Source: Edaphochlamys debaryana (Eukaryota > Chlorophyta > Chlorophyceae > Chlamydomonadales). Taken from it: a stretch of DNA of 64,000 nucleotides. The stretch lies in contig JAEHOE010000098.1 of the NCBI GenBank assembly GCA_016858145.1, forward strand, positions 1 through 64,000, written 5' to 3'. Position 1 is the first letter of the stretch, and the number at the start of each line of letters is the position of its first letter. Positions 11,131-22,368 of this stretch are shown one piece after another. The notes beneath the pieces are model-generated. The model worked only from the letters and a program-made list of their open reading frames with translations. It did not search any database and was not told the origin of the DNA. The translations under genes and the position numbers were made by a program.

Positions 11131-11918
11131 TTTGCGGCTTCCATTTGTGGGTCAGCCCTGTGTTTTTTTGCCTTGTTCTTGTTGTGCTGAGTACCCTCCG
11201 GACGGACCCGTACAGCATGCACCCACCACCAGCCAGAAGCTTGAGACTTCTGTCGAGGTGTGAGTCTCAGCTCGACGTGCATCAGATGAACAGGATCTTT
11301 CTGGAGGTTTGCGGATTGGAAGGGCGCCAATGGGGACAGGTTTAGCATCAGAAATTCAGCACACAACAAGCGCCCCGTAGTAACCCTATATATCGTCCCC
11401 GGCCTCACGCACATCTCTATCTGCTTCACCTGATGAACGGGGCATCTGCCCAACGGTGACCAGTCAGTACGCTGAGGGCTGGTGGTGCGGAGTCCAGTGA
11501 CGAGGCCGTGAAAGGACGCACGGCCCTCACATTATGAGTGCGGCCCGGCTTGGATTGATGGCTCACGGTTACATCACTTGTGTGTAACATGCGATGCTGT
11601 GCTGCTTTCCTGCTGTACGCAAAAAGCAGGAGACTTGTGCGCGGGGTGTTTGAACTCCACTGTGTGCCAACTGCGCCCAGAGCATCCACTGTGTCTAAGG
11701 TGGTATTTCGTAGCCTTTATCAGGATGAGGTAAGTAACAATCAAACAATGCTGCACAAGGAACAAGACATGCGCGCGTTGACTTGCATGGGCACCGGCTC
11801 TTGACAGTTGGCCAGGTAACCCAGACCGTTGGGCCGAGCAACTCAAGCAGCGGGCTCTTCCTCTCTCGCCTCCTGCTTACACAAGGTGACACCAGGGAGA
11901 CCACCACAAGCAATCCCT

Positions 11919-11923
11919 TTACA
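11919..11923 (-). terminator. Candidate TGTAA poly(A) signal for the ZC2HC1-like gene
   Basis: TTACA on the plus strand reads TGTAA on the minus strand. It is the first one met, about 590 bases beyond the proposed stop at 12513. A second lies at 11877-11881. Confidence 0.35.
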
Positions 11924-12512
11924 CGTCCGCCATCGTTCAGTAGTTTGCCCACTGTCCCACACGCCATGCCACTGCCGCACCACTCCAACCTTTCAATGCG
12001 TTGAGGTCTAGATTCCCTGATGTTCCTACTGACACGATACTTTTGATGGTCAGCCACATAGCCCTGCTCGGTCTCACGTTTGCTTGCAGTCCGTTCCAAC
12101 ACTAAGAGCGTGTCAATGGTTCCAAATTGCCACAAAGGGACCTGCCTCTGTTTATCCCCTCTCCCTCTGTGAAAGACCTCTCAGAGTCAGAGTCCTGCGT
12201 AGCTCTCCTCCATGTTGCCTGCACTGACGTTTGCTTTCCATAGTCTGCACGCCCACGACGAACCTTCGGGTGCTACCACACTTCCAACTGAAGCGACAGC
12301 TTTGCATACCGGCACGGTAGCACCGATGCCGCTCCTTGCCCCTCATCCAGAGATGTGTGGGAAGGAAGCCGCCGCCATGCCTTGGCACCAATGGTTGAGT
12401 GGGCGACCCACATGTATCGAGGCCTTTCCCGCACTCCTTCAGCCACAATCTGCCATTGCCGCGGTCGCCCTGCCCCCCGGCCGCCGGTGTCGTGGGTTGA
12501 GACCCTGGGCCC

Positions 12513-15500
12513 TCACCGCCGCATGTGCGCCCCCCTGCCGCCGCCCGCTGCCAGCCTGGGGACGCAGGGGCGGGGGCGACAGTGCGTTGAGGTGACGGCC
12601 TCCGTCTTCAAGGCCGGTGAGGGGCCACAGAACGCACCAGCAGGGCAGTAACGCAGCAAGCGCCCCGGACGACGCCACCATGGGCAGCCCTCACCGCCCC
12701 GGTGCCCCTCTCCCTGCACCACTTTGCGCCCGCACCTGTTGGGCTTGGCCATGGTCTCCCTGCACTTGGGGATGTGGCGCTCCGCCACCAGCTCCGCGAA
12801 CTTGCGGCCACAGTGGGGGCAGGGCACGCTAGAAGGGGAGGGGGGGCAGCGGGGGGGGGGCGGGAGGTGAGGGGTGGGAGGGCGAGGGCGGCAGAGTGTG
12901 GGGCTGTGGAAACAGGCATGGGCCAGTTTTTGGCACAAGCAGAAGTGCGCATGACCAGGGTCTGTGGTAATGGGTGGGGCTATGGATGCCGGGGATCAAG
13001 GAGGAGGACAGGCGGACAAGGCGGAGCAGAACAAGCCGCATCGTGCAGCAAGCTCCAGGAGATCGTTGGGGGAAACGCGTGGAGGGGTCGCGGGGTGGCG
13101 AGTGGGGAAGCTGACACTTTTTTCCATACCACATGCTCCATCGCTTAAATGCCGCCAGGATATCCCCGCAGCATCGAACCCCCTCACCACCACGCAGCTG
13201 CATTCCCCCTACGGCTCACCGGTCGTCTTCGGGCTGTGGCCCCGAGTCGTAGGGAGTGCCCTGCGGAAGCGCATGGCAGGCGGGAGGGGGCGAGCGTGGG
13301 GAGGCGGGGAGCCGGCGGCCATCACGAGTCGCGGTGTGGGCTACAGCACCGCTGCAGCTACAGCGCCGCTCTTGCTCGCTCAACCCCAGCCCCGCGCAAC
13401 CCCGCCTCCCTCCACGCTCACTCGGCTGCCCTTGCCCTGTGCCTTGGCGTCGCCAGGGCTGCGGTTGGCGGCCATGGCCATGCGCAGCTGCTGCGACTGC
13501 GCCTTCCACTTGGGCATCTGCGGGCGGGGGATGGGGCGGGTGGGGGGCGGGGCGGGGGGGCGGGGGGGGGGGGGGGGGCGAGCGGCAGCGACGCGGAGAG
13601 GGCTCCTGGACTGCCCTGAGTGCGCAGCGTGCTGCAGCAGTCCCTGCCCCGCGCCCATCGCCCGCGCATGCCCGCGCCACGGGCCCGCGCCTTGTTGTAA
13701 GTTTGCTGGCGGCTGGGAACCAGTCGCCGGCTCTGTGCCTCTGCCCCTCTCGCCCGCCCCCGCCGTGCACCTGACCCCGTGCGCTTCACCCCATCCACGC
13801 CCGCACCTTGCTCCCCGGCAGCGGCCGGTCGTCCAGGCCCCCGCCCCGGCCGCCCGCTGCTCTGCCGCCGGGCCCTGCCGCGGCCTTGCTGGCCTCGCTC
13901 TTGGGCAGGCCCTTGCGCATGTCGAAGAACTTGGCAGCCTCCGTGCCTTCGAGGGGGAGGGGGGGAAAGGGGGGTGAGGCGGGGAAAGCGACCATAGAGA
14001 AGAGGGGTGAACGAGAGGCAAGTGTGGTGGATCGGCACTAGGCCAAACACGAGAGCCTCAAGGTCTTGCAACCGAGGGGCAGACTGGGTCGTCATGTGCA
14101 CCCCGATCATTGTGTTTGCCCTCCGTTCCCGTCCTCTTCCTCCTGCCCCTGCCCCCCCCCAGGTTCCCCCCCGCGCCCCACCCTCCACGCGCTTGGCCGC
14201 CATGTTGACGGGCTTCCGCTTGGTCGCAAAAACCTTGGCGCACACCTGCGGGAGGGCGGGGTGGGGTGGGGCGGGGGGCCGGCGGGCTGAGGATGGGGGG
14301 TCCGGGGGGTGGACTTGAGGGGACGCGGGATGGGCGGGCCAGGGGCACGGCGGGCAGGCAGGCAGTCCTGCCAGGGGAGCGGATCGGCTGAAGGCACAAG
14401 CGCGGAGATTTTGGAATCAGAGCTGGTCGTCTTGTTGACACGCACGTCAACAATTTGAATCCCAACCCCCGCCCTCCAACCCCAGCCCCACGCCCCCGCC
14501 CTTCTCCCTCGACCCGCACGAAGTGCCACGCTCCCCATCCCATCCCACAAGGAGCTTGGCCCAGAGTGCGAAGAAGGAAGGTTCCAGGGCCGTTCGGGCG
14601 CTCCCCGCCTCACCTTGGCGTGCTTCTGGTAGGCGACCTCGTTGAAGGAGCGGCCGCACGAGGGGCACTCCACCATGGGGCCGCTGGGCACCTCGTCAGC
14701 GCCCGGGGGCACGCTGCCGCCCAGGAACGCGCCGCCGCTGCCGCCGCCGAAACCACCGCCGCCGCCGTACCCGCCGCCGCTGCCGCCGCCGCCATATGAG
14801 GGTTGCGTTGGTGGCGTGGAACGCGCGGGCCGGGCGGGGGGCTGGGGCGGGGGCGGTGCGCGGGAGGGCGCGGGCTGGGGCGGGGGCGCGCGCGACGCCG
14901 GCGGAGGCTGGGAGGGCGGTGGGGCCGCAGCGGGCGGGCCGGCTTGGCGGCGCGCGGCAAGGGACGCCAGGGCACCACCGCCGCCTGGGCGTGGGGCGCC
15001 GGCAGCGTAGCCCCCGCTGCCGCCGCCGGCGTATCCCCCAGCGCTGCCACTGCTGGCGTATCCTCCGCCGCTGCCGCCGGCATATCCGCTGCCGCCGCCT
15101 GCAGCGCCGTACGAGGATGACGACGCCGGCTGCTGCCGTGCAGCCGCAGCGCCACTGCCGTACCCGCTGCTGTAACTGCCGCCGCCGCCAGCCGCTGCGG
15201 CAGCTCCGCCCGACGGGCGCTTGGCGGCGGCCGTGGCGGGTCCCGTGGAGGCGGACCGCCCAGATCCTGGCCGGCCGCTGCCGTACCCTGCCGTACCGCC
15301 TGAGCTCGGCTGCTGACCCATGCTGCCGTACCCTGTGCTGCCACCGGAGTTGGCCCGGGTGCCCAGGTGGCGTGCGGGCTGCGCCCCCGCCGCCGCGGAC
15401 GGCACGTAGCCGCCCGAGTCGCTCCGGCCGTACCCGCTGCTGCCACCTGCGGCGCTGCCGCTGCGGCCGTTCGCTGAGGGGATGCGGCTAACCAGGCGGG

Positions 15501-15699
15501 CCGTGGAGGCCTCCTTGAGCCGGGCTAGGCCGGCGAGCTTGCTGCTCATGCCGCCGGCGGCGGGGCTGGCGGCGGCGGAAGAGCCGTAGCCGCTGCTGCC
15601 GCCGGCACCCGGGCGGGCCGCGGAGCCGATCGCGGCAGGCCGTGCGGGCGCCGCCGGTGCGGCGTGGGGCTGGTAGCGGGGGGAGGGGTCCATGTCCAT
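12513..15699 (-). CDS. ZC2HC1/FAM164-like protein with two C2HC zinc fingers
   Basis: Seven exons (minus strand): 15699-14614, 14245-14182, 13946-13807, 13517-13422, 13260-13220, 12828-12736, 12555-12513. All junctions are GT..AG and in phase, giving 520 aa. Residues 1-330 are Gly/Ser/Tyr/Pro low complexity with repeated SSGYG and GGYAGG blocks. Finger 1 (Cys345, Cys348, His360, Cys364) spans the first intron and is followed by a KRKP basic patch. Finger 2 is Cys479, Cys482, His494, Cys498. Both are C-x2-C-x11-H-x3-C, and the pair with basic linker is the hallmark of ZC2HC1 (FAM164) proteins, whose molecular role is poorly defined. A splice acceptor (CCCCCAG at 15708-15714) lies just upstream of the ATG and the frame stays open to 16098, so an extra 5' exon is possible. 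The last 14-residue exon is the least certain. Intron 3 (13518-13806) carries a 16-G run. Confidence 0.82.
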
Positions 15700-17445
15700 T
15701 CCGTCGCCTGGGGGCGGGGCCGGCGGGGGAAGGGTTGGAGGCCAAGGGCCGGAATGCAAGACCCAGGAGCGAAGGGCGGTGATTGCTTGGGCCGCTAGTA
15801 CCGTTGAGCGAGGCTTGTCCGCAGCCTTGGAGTGTACCGTAGCCCTAGGCCCTGGCTGCCCAAGCGGGCGGCCTGTCCCCACCTGACGGGTAGGCACCTG
15901 GCGACGCCCGACGGCCGAACCGTGCCTGGTGGCCGGCCTCCGCGCCGTAGGACCCAGCAGAAGGTGGAGCCCCGTATGCCAGAGGGGCCTGGTCATCGCC
16001 AGCGCTGCGAACCTGCCCAGCGCGGCGGCCTGCATATTAACGGGGGTGGGGGTGGGGGGCGCGGGCATGCTGACACACACGACGAAGCCGGCACGCACTC
16101 ATGAGTTAGCGCTTCCGGGCCTATCTGATCAAGGCTAAGGGCTGACAGCTAGATGTCCCATCGCGGTTTGGTCGGGGACGCACGCAGCCCACAGCAGCAC
16201 GGTAAATGTGCCGGCATGCAGACCCCGCGGCCCGCTCGCGCACCGGCGCTAATTGTCTGGGCAGAGACTCCATAGCCTCCTCCGTACTGCCCCTGACCCT
16301 GTGACAGCAAGACGACATCAAGGGGTGAGGGGCGGACGTTCGCGCAGAGGCTTGCACACAACCTTTGTCCGTAAGCCCTCTGTTGGCTTTTCAGCATTCC
16401 CCACAAGCATCTCACCGTGTAGTTTCGTTCCATTTGTCAGCCCGCGGTGCGCAGGCGCTCGGCACAGGGCCTGGCAGGAATTACTCGCTCTACGGTCCTC
16501 GCCGGCGTGTCTGCCCAAGCTAAAAGTAATTGGATCGACTGGAGGGGCGTATCCCTCAAACGCTTTCACTCCCTGACAAGCAACGGGAAATGCCAACACA
16601 AGCGCGGTTTGCGCGCTGTAACGACTGCCACAGGCTTTCGCAACTTTGCTTGTTTGTCTTATAACGTAAGTGTGAAGTTGCAGGGGATACGCTCGTGTAA
16701 GCGGCAACACCCGTCCGGGTCAACGTGAAGGCGCGATCGTGCTGGAAGCCCCGCCTCGCCGCCTCAGCCCCGTCGGGACCCCCTCCATTCCCCCTTCCAC
16801 TCGGAGCAGTCCCGACTGCAACCGCCGCCCCCCCCCCCCAATCTGCGCCCCGTAGCTGCATCCTTTGTTGAGGTGCTGTAGTACACGCTTGCTCCGCCGC
16901 ACAACGGCATCGACCACGCCCACATCCGCGCCGCTGTGTTCCACACGCCCTGAGCGTTAGATTTATTATAGTGGGGAGAAGAGGGACGGGCATGTTGATC
17001 CCCATGTGCCTGTGCTCCTCGGCCTCATGACGATTCACACTTACAAATCTAATTCGCCTGACAATGGAAACTTCGATTGAGTCATGAACGCATACCGTGC
17101 AATGGCCTCGCTAGCTCCTTCTTCCATGCCCTCACGGCCTGACGAGCGTCTGCCATCCAGAGAGGCCGCACCCCTCCGCCTGGCGCTTCCTGCCCGATGG
17201 GGAAGCCGCATCCCTGCTCACCCCCAAGCTGCCCCGCCCTCACCCGTCAGCCCCAGCAACAAGTGGACTGTCAAACTCAGCTGTCATCCCTCATCACGCC
17301 CGCCGGCTACCGCAGTGGGTGCCTTGCAGTCCCTAGCGTGGCCCCACAGCAAAGCCGCCATCCAATGCGCTTCGCAAGCAGGCTAAGGCCACTCTGGTCG
17401 CGCACGCCTCCTGTCAACAATCCACCGTGCCCTTCCCCGAGCTCT
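15700..17445. other. Intergenic between two minus-strand genes
   Basis: Positions 15700-16100 are probably 5' UTR, promoter or first intron of the zinc-finger gene. The rest has no supported ORF. Part of 17041-17445 is likely the 3' UTR of phosphoserine phosphatase. A C-run at 16829-16841 is the only simple repeat noted. Confidence 0.55.
17041..17045 (-). terminator. Candidate TGTAA poly(A) signal of phosphoserine phosphatase
   Basis: TTACA on the plus strand is TGTAA on the coding strand, about 400 bases past the stop codon at 17446-17448 and the first such signal downstream. Confidence 0.5.
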
Positions 17446-19882
17446 TTACTTGTGGTTGAGCACGTCCGTGACCTGCTTGATGTCCATGACGTACCAGTCG
17501 GCCTTGTCGGCCACGTTCTTGCGTACCACAACGCCGCCGTACCTGCGCCGTACACGCCATGCACGCCAGCATGTTTGGGACGAGGACTTCTCTCCCCAGG
17601 GTCCGAACGCATCACGCAGTAGCCCACAGGTCTGCCTGCTCCATTGCCCTCCCGTGCCAAGCTCCCCCCCGCCGCCCCATTCACCCGATGAAGAGGCTGG
17701 CCGCCCCCTCCAGGCGCGCCTCCAGGTCGGTCGCACCGTCGCCCACCATCACCACGCCGTCGTACCCGTACTTGTCCTGCGGCACACGTGTACAGGCGCA
17801 CGCACGTGTGGGTACAGGTGAGGGCTCCCACACCTGCAGCCACGTAGCCCTTCACTCGGGACCTTCATCTTCACACCATTTCTTTCAGGACGGCCGTGGA
17901 CCCGGCTCCCTTGCCCCCCTTGCCCTGCTCCCCAGCAGCTGCTTCGGGCCCGCCCCCACCTTGATGTGCCGGATGGCTGCGGGCTTGCCGCCCGAGCGGC
18001 AGGTGAACTCCGACTCATCGAAGCCGGCATAGGAGCCGTCGGCCTGAGGGAAGGCATGCAGGGCGGGAGCAGCGGCCGGGTCGGACAACAAGCAGCGACC
18101 GCGGGCCTGCCGCAACACTCCATAACGGAAACGGTACCCCGGCCGCGGCAGCTCCAGGCCGCACGCCTCGAGGCGGACCCTGCCCTCTGCTGGCCCCGCT
18201 GCCCTGCGCCTCACGTTGAAGAGGATGGTGTTGGCGAAGACGTGGGAGAGCGGGATGCCCAGGGACTCGGCGAGCGGGTGGATGATCTGGCGGGATGGGG
18301 GAGGGTGCAGGGAGGGATGGAGGGTTCGGCGCTGGCACGCTGCGGGGTGCGAGCGTTGTGCACAGGCCCAGGAGCTGGGGTGACGGCAACACGACCCACC
18401 GCATCTCACCCACTCATCCTTCCTCTGCTCATCTAGGCCCAGCCTCCCATACCCACATACCCCCTGAACCTGGCCCCGCCCGCAGCCCCCACCTGGCGGA
18501 AGCCCCCCGACACCAGGAACACCTCCTGCTCCCGGGCGCGCAGGGTGGCCACCAGCTCGGGGATGCCTGGGGCGGGGCGGTGGGGTTCGGGCGGGAGGCG
18601 AGCAGCGAACCAGGTGAGGAGCAGCAACGCGGAGCGCGGGCCGAGCTGCACAGCTAGCTCACGGACCGCAAGCCGTGCAGGTGACCGTGGGTGCTGACAC
18701 TCACAAACGAGCCGGCCTGGCCTTGCCGTCCCTGCCGTAGCGACTGCCACTGCCACTGCAACTGCAACTGTCGCTGCCCCCCCTGCCATGCCTGCCCCCG
18801 GCACTGCCCTCCCTGGCCGAGCCTTGCCGGCCCCTGCCCACGGCGGTTGGCCGAGCAGCCGAGGCCGACCGGCCCGCTGCAGCTTGGCCCTCGCCCCGCC
18901 CCAGCGCGACGCCCGTATCGCCCCGCCGCCATGCGGCCCCGCCTCACCGGGCGTGACCTTGTGCCCGTGCTTGGCCAGGAAGCGCTCCACGTCCGCGTGC
19001 GAGGGCTTCATCACGCCCAGCCGTGTGCGGAGCGCCTCCTTGAACTCGACGGTGCCGCCCATGGCCCTGTGCGGGGAGCGGGAGGGTTTGGAAGGTGAGG
19101 TGGAGGTGGGACGGTAGGAGGGGGGTGGGGACGGTCGGAGCGGGACAGGGGCGGGAGGAGCCTATGGCGGGGAGGTGATGGGTGGCGGCATCATGGCACA
19201 GGTGCAAGGACGGGCGAAGGGGGGGCGTGTCGGAAAATCCTTCGCGGGAGGGAATCCGGTTTACTCGCACTGATGAGCCTCCCTATCAGAGAGAAGGGCC
19301 CTTGTTGTGGGGGCCGGCTGTGCTCGCTCTCCCGTTCCCGGGCCCAACGCACTTTGCCGTCAGCGCGGCGACCTGCTCCCCAACTCCAAGGAAGGCCGCA
19401 AGCTCGTCGATGGACTCGTCTTGGCAGCTGCAGGGGGGCAGCGGGAACAAGTCAGATGCGAGCGTGGGGAAAGCGTGGGGAAGAGCGTGTCCGCAGGCCC
19501 CCCCGGACTCCCACCGGTGGTGGCACCCAAACTCACAAGGTCGAATCAACGTCAAAGCAGACGGCCTGCAAGGTCGTCATTGCTTTGTTACGAGGAGAAA
19601 CAATGAGCCGGCGGCCAAGCATCAATTATGCGCTGCTTGCGCACCTCTGCCGCGCGAAGTTTTGTCGCAACCTCCGGCTTCAGCTCGCAGGTAGCGCTTA
19701 CTGCAAGGGAGGTGAGGGTCACAGCGACAAAACACAGGCATGCGCGACCATCGACAGCTCTCCATACCTGGTTGCGCTGCTGTCGCCATAGCGCGCACGT
19801 GTAGGATGCGAGAGCGGCAGGCCGCGCGAACCGAGCACCTGGAGGTGCAGGCCGAGCCGCCTTGCAGCACGTGTGAACGCAT
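17446..19882 (-). CDS. PSP: Phosphoserine phosphatase, plastid-targeted
   Basis: This HAD-family enzyme removes phosphate from O-phosphoserine, the last step of the plastid phosphorylated serine pathway. Ten exons: 19882-19768, 19700-19645, 19565-19537, 19427-19353, 19066-18948, 18566-18493, 18286-18215, 18043-17960, 17776-17685, 17542-17446. They total 813 nt, 270 aa, with every junction in phase. Catalytic motifs: DVDST (nucleophile Asp62, Asp64, Thr66), DESIDEL with the substrate-selective cap helix, VSGGF (Ser151), RSGGK (Lys200) and GDGATD (Asp221, Asp225). The first 37 residues are Arg/Ser/Cys-rich without acids and contain VRA-MA, a plausible transit-peptide cleavage site. The length matches plant and algal enzymes. 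Exon 3 is only 29 nt yet carries the nucleophile. It is unambiguous at family level; the N-terminus is inferred. Confidence 0.95.
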
Positions 19883-22368
19883 TCTTGGGTTGGCGCGGCC
19901 TTACTGCGTCGCTATCCGCGTCGCTATATAAACACGAGACAGTGTACAAGCCCAGCGAATGCACGCAGGGAGTAGCGACCGGACGTGCCGTGGCACGCGT
20001 GCCGGCCTGCACACTGCACGGCAGATTGCTGGCTTTGCCCCACGCGCTCGGCCAGGACTGCTCCTTATCGCATGTTGCCGTGGTGTTTGGAACCCCACAA
20101 ACCGAGACACAGCCTTCCAAAGGGCTGGTCACGCAGGCACGCTTTGGCGAAGTCTCCCAGCCCTCGTCTCGTCGTCTGCCTAGCCTCCGTGTGCAGCTCC
20201 ACCCAGGCCTCTGACTGTCCGGCAGCTGGCAGAGGCTTCCTGCAAGTCGCAGGTGGAGTCCCAACAACGCTGTCATCAGTTGCTACAGCCGCCAGATGGA
20301 CGCAGCAATGGCTTGGGCGGCCGCACGGCCTGGAGATCAGTTCCGGTACCGGAATCAGGTATGCAAGCATGGCCAGGCTGCCGGGGCGGGCGCTGGCGAC
20401 GAGGCAGCAGGATCCGATGGCCCATATATAGTTCAGGCACGGCACGGCCCCTGGCGGTTCAAATCCGCCAGGCTTCACAGTGCACACGCACGCCGGGGGC
20501 TTGTGACCCAGCTGTGTCGAGCACGTGAAACGCTGAGGAGGTTTGGTCAGGTCTCAACTTTGCACGGCCTTACATCACTTCCAAGTCCTACACATGGCCA
20601 GCCTGGCATGTGGCCAGGCACGCACTGCCGCCTATGCCTACCGTACGGTAATTCTACTGCAGACCGCCTAGTCTAGTCACGAAATGGGCAGTACAGAGTT
20701 GGAGGCTTGCAACGCTCAGCTCTCCTCCGCTCTCCCTCACGTAGGTGGCACGAGGTGCAAGAACAGCCCCTCGCCAGCACAACACCGATGGCCTCTCAAC
20801 GAGACAGCCAACGACAAGGCTGCTCTGATCAACACATCGACGTCTGCCTTAGGGGGTCCAATGCTCTCCGTGGAGCCCTCAACCCCTCTCCACGGCACGC
20901 AGACATGACGTTTGACTGCAACAGCTGCGCGCAAACTTGTTGACGGAAATTACTCGCTCTCAGCTTCACCGCAAGGGAAGCAAACGCACAGGACCAACGA
21001 ACAAAACCGTGGTTGCACACGCAGACGCACGCACACAATGCCGCAAGACAGCCTTTGGACTTGCTAGAAGGATCAGGAATTTCGCGCATAGCATGCGTCA
21101 AACCTCTCGTGAGGAGGCAATGCCTGTGTCATGGTTCGTGTTTCTGCTTTGACCCAGGGCCTCCTCACAGAGTCGCCCCAAGTTAGAGCTCTGCGTCACA
21201 CGCACGCAGCATACCGCAAGGCACGCACGCCCCCCAATGCTCTAATACCTTATATCGCAGCCCTTTGCACGCCAACACTCCTGAGTCCTTGTTCAACGTG
21301 TACGGGACGTACACATCCCGCGGAATGGGGGTGAATGAAAGGCAACGCACCAGCACAGAGATCAGCCTTGGCCGTGCCCACTCTGATGCCCGTCCGCCCC
21401 AAAGCACTGCTCCATCTAGCCCTCTAAATGCCCGCTCCGCACCATGAATCCAGCCGAGGGTTGTCCGGAAGAGATCAAAGTCCCGACCAGTGCCCGAGGT
21501 CGTCTACCCGCCGCCCGTGGCACAGCACACCACCGCCGCCGCGCATTTGCGCAAAGACGCGGCAGGAGGGTGAGCGCTTCGGGGCGTGGGACTATGGTAA
21601 GCAGTGGCAGCAGCAATCAGCAAACCACTCCATCAAGTCAAATGAGACTTGGCACACATGGCGGTGTCGCCTCCCCAATGCTTGTGAAGCGAGCAAACCG
21701 CACGACGAGGCACATGCCAGATCCGGGGCGCCTGGCAACGCCCCCTATAGACGTGCACCGTGTCACGGCATCGACCCCTTGGGCACACCAGCATTGCTGT
21801 CCTCCCGGCAAATGAAGACGGCCGCATGAAGACGCTGCAAAGGCCTCCCAGCCAACAATGCTACACAATCACACGAAGCACCAGTGTCGTCTTGTTAAAT
21901 GTTTTGCGGCAGCCCAATGGTCAAAACCCACCGCCGCTCGCACGCTAAGGGAGCACGACGCCCAGGGCAGGGGCTCGGGCGCCCCAAAATGGCCCATGCC
22001 CTGGCGCGTCCCTCCTCGTAGCCATGTTAGATAAAGGCCTTGATAGGTTGAGGCAAGGACGATGCCCTCAGATCCAGCCTCAGGCTCTGGCTGCACGCCA
22101 CACGCCAGCCGGCCGGCCGCTTGCAGCCGCTGCCAAGGACTCGACACCTGGAGCACGGTGGCGCACTTCCCTCGCCCCAACCAGCCCACGCATCCGCTGG
22201 GCTTCGCCTCACCGTCACGACGTCTGCAGCAACCCCTCACCGGGGCTCCCGCTCTCAACCGGCCACAAATAATCATCCCTTGCAAGCGCCCACGCTCCCG
22301 CAGGTCGCGGCCCACGCTCCTAGGCGCGCGCGCTGCCTGCTGCGTCCAAGGCGCCGCCCGCCTCGGCC
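19883..22368. other. Intergenic, no gene recognised
   Basis: Only short open frames without domains or splice continuity occur. The phosphoserine phosphatase promoter must lie just above 19882; CTATATAAAC at 19923-19932 reads as a TATA-like GTTTATATAG on the coding strand, about 45 bases above the ATG. A tRNA-like hairpin lies at 20450-20472. The upper end (21900-22368) may be 3' UTR of the next minus-strand gene. Confidence 0.5.
20429..20472 (+). other. tRNA-like fragment: A-box-like TAGTTCAG plus T-arm hairpin
   Basis: GGTTCAAATCC (20456-20466) matches a pol III B box, and the bases 20450-20457/20465-20472 pair perfectly (8 bp) around the loop TTCAAAT, as in a T-arm. TAGTTCAG (20429-20436) resembles an A box, but the spacing is too short for a tRNA, and no 5' strand complementary to AGGCTTC was found. 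It is probably a truncated tRNA or SINE relic, or chance. Confidence 0.25.

Larger units (their letters stand above)
9773..12512. other. Intergenic, repeat-containing, no gene recognised
   Basis: The stretch from 9780 to 9960 is comparatively AT-rich and matches nothing in the satellite. Positions 10375-11130 hold a dispersed repeat that recurs at 52.8-53.5 kb, and 10600-10628 repeats a motif of the satellite insert. Open frames are short, low-complexity and without splice continuity, so no protein is called. Part of 11900-12512 is probably the 3' UTR of the minus-strand zinc-finger gene. Confidence 0.6.

Noticed and set aside
14107..16098. Single 663-codon minus-strand frame taken as an intronless gene
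   Set aside because: The second finger half (CAKVF...) and the rest of the ZC2HC1 protein require splicing from 14614 to 14245; the read-through part is intron.
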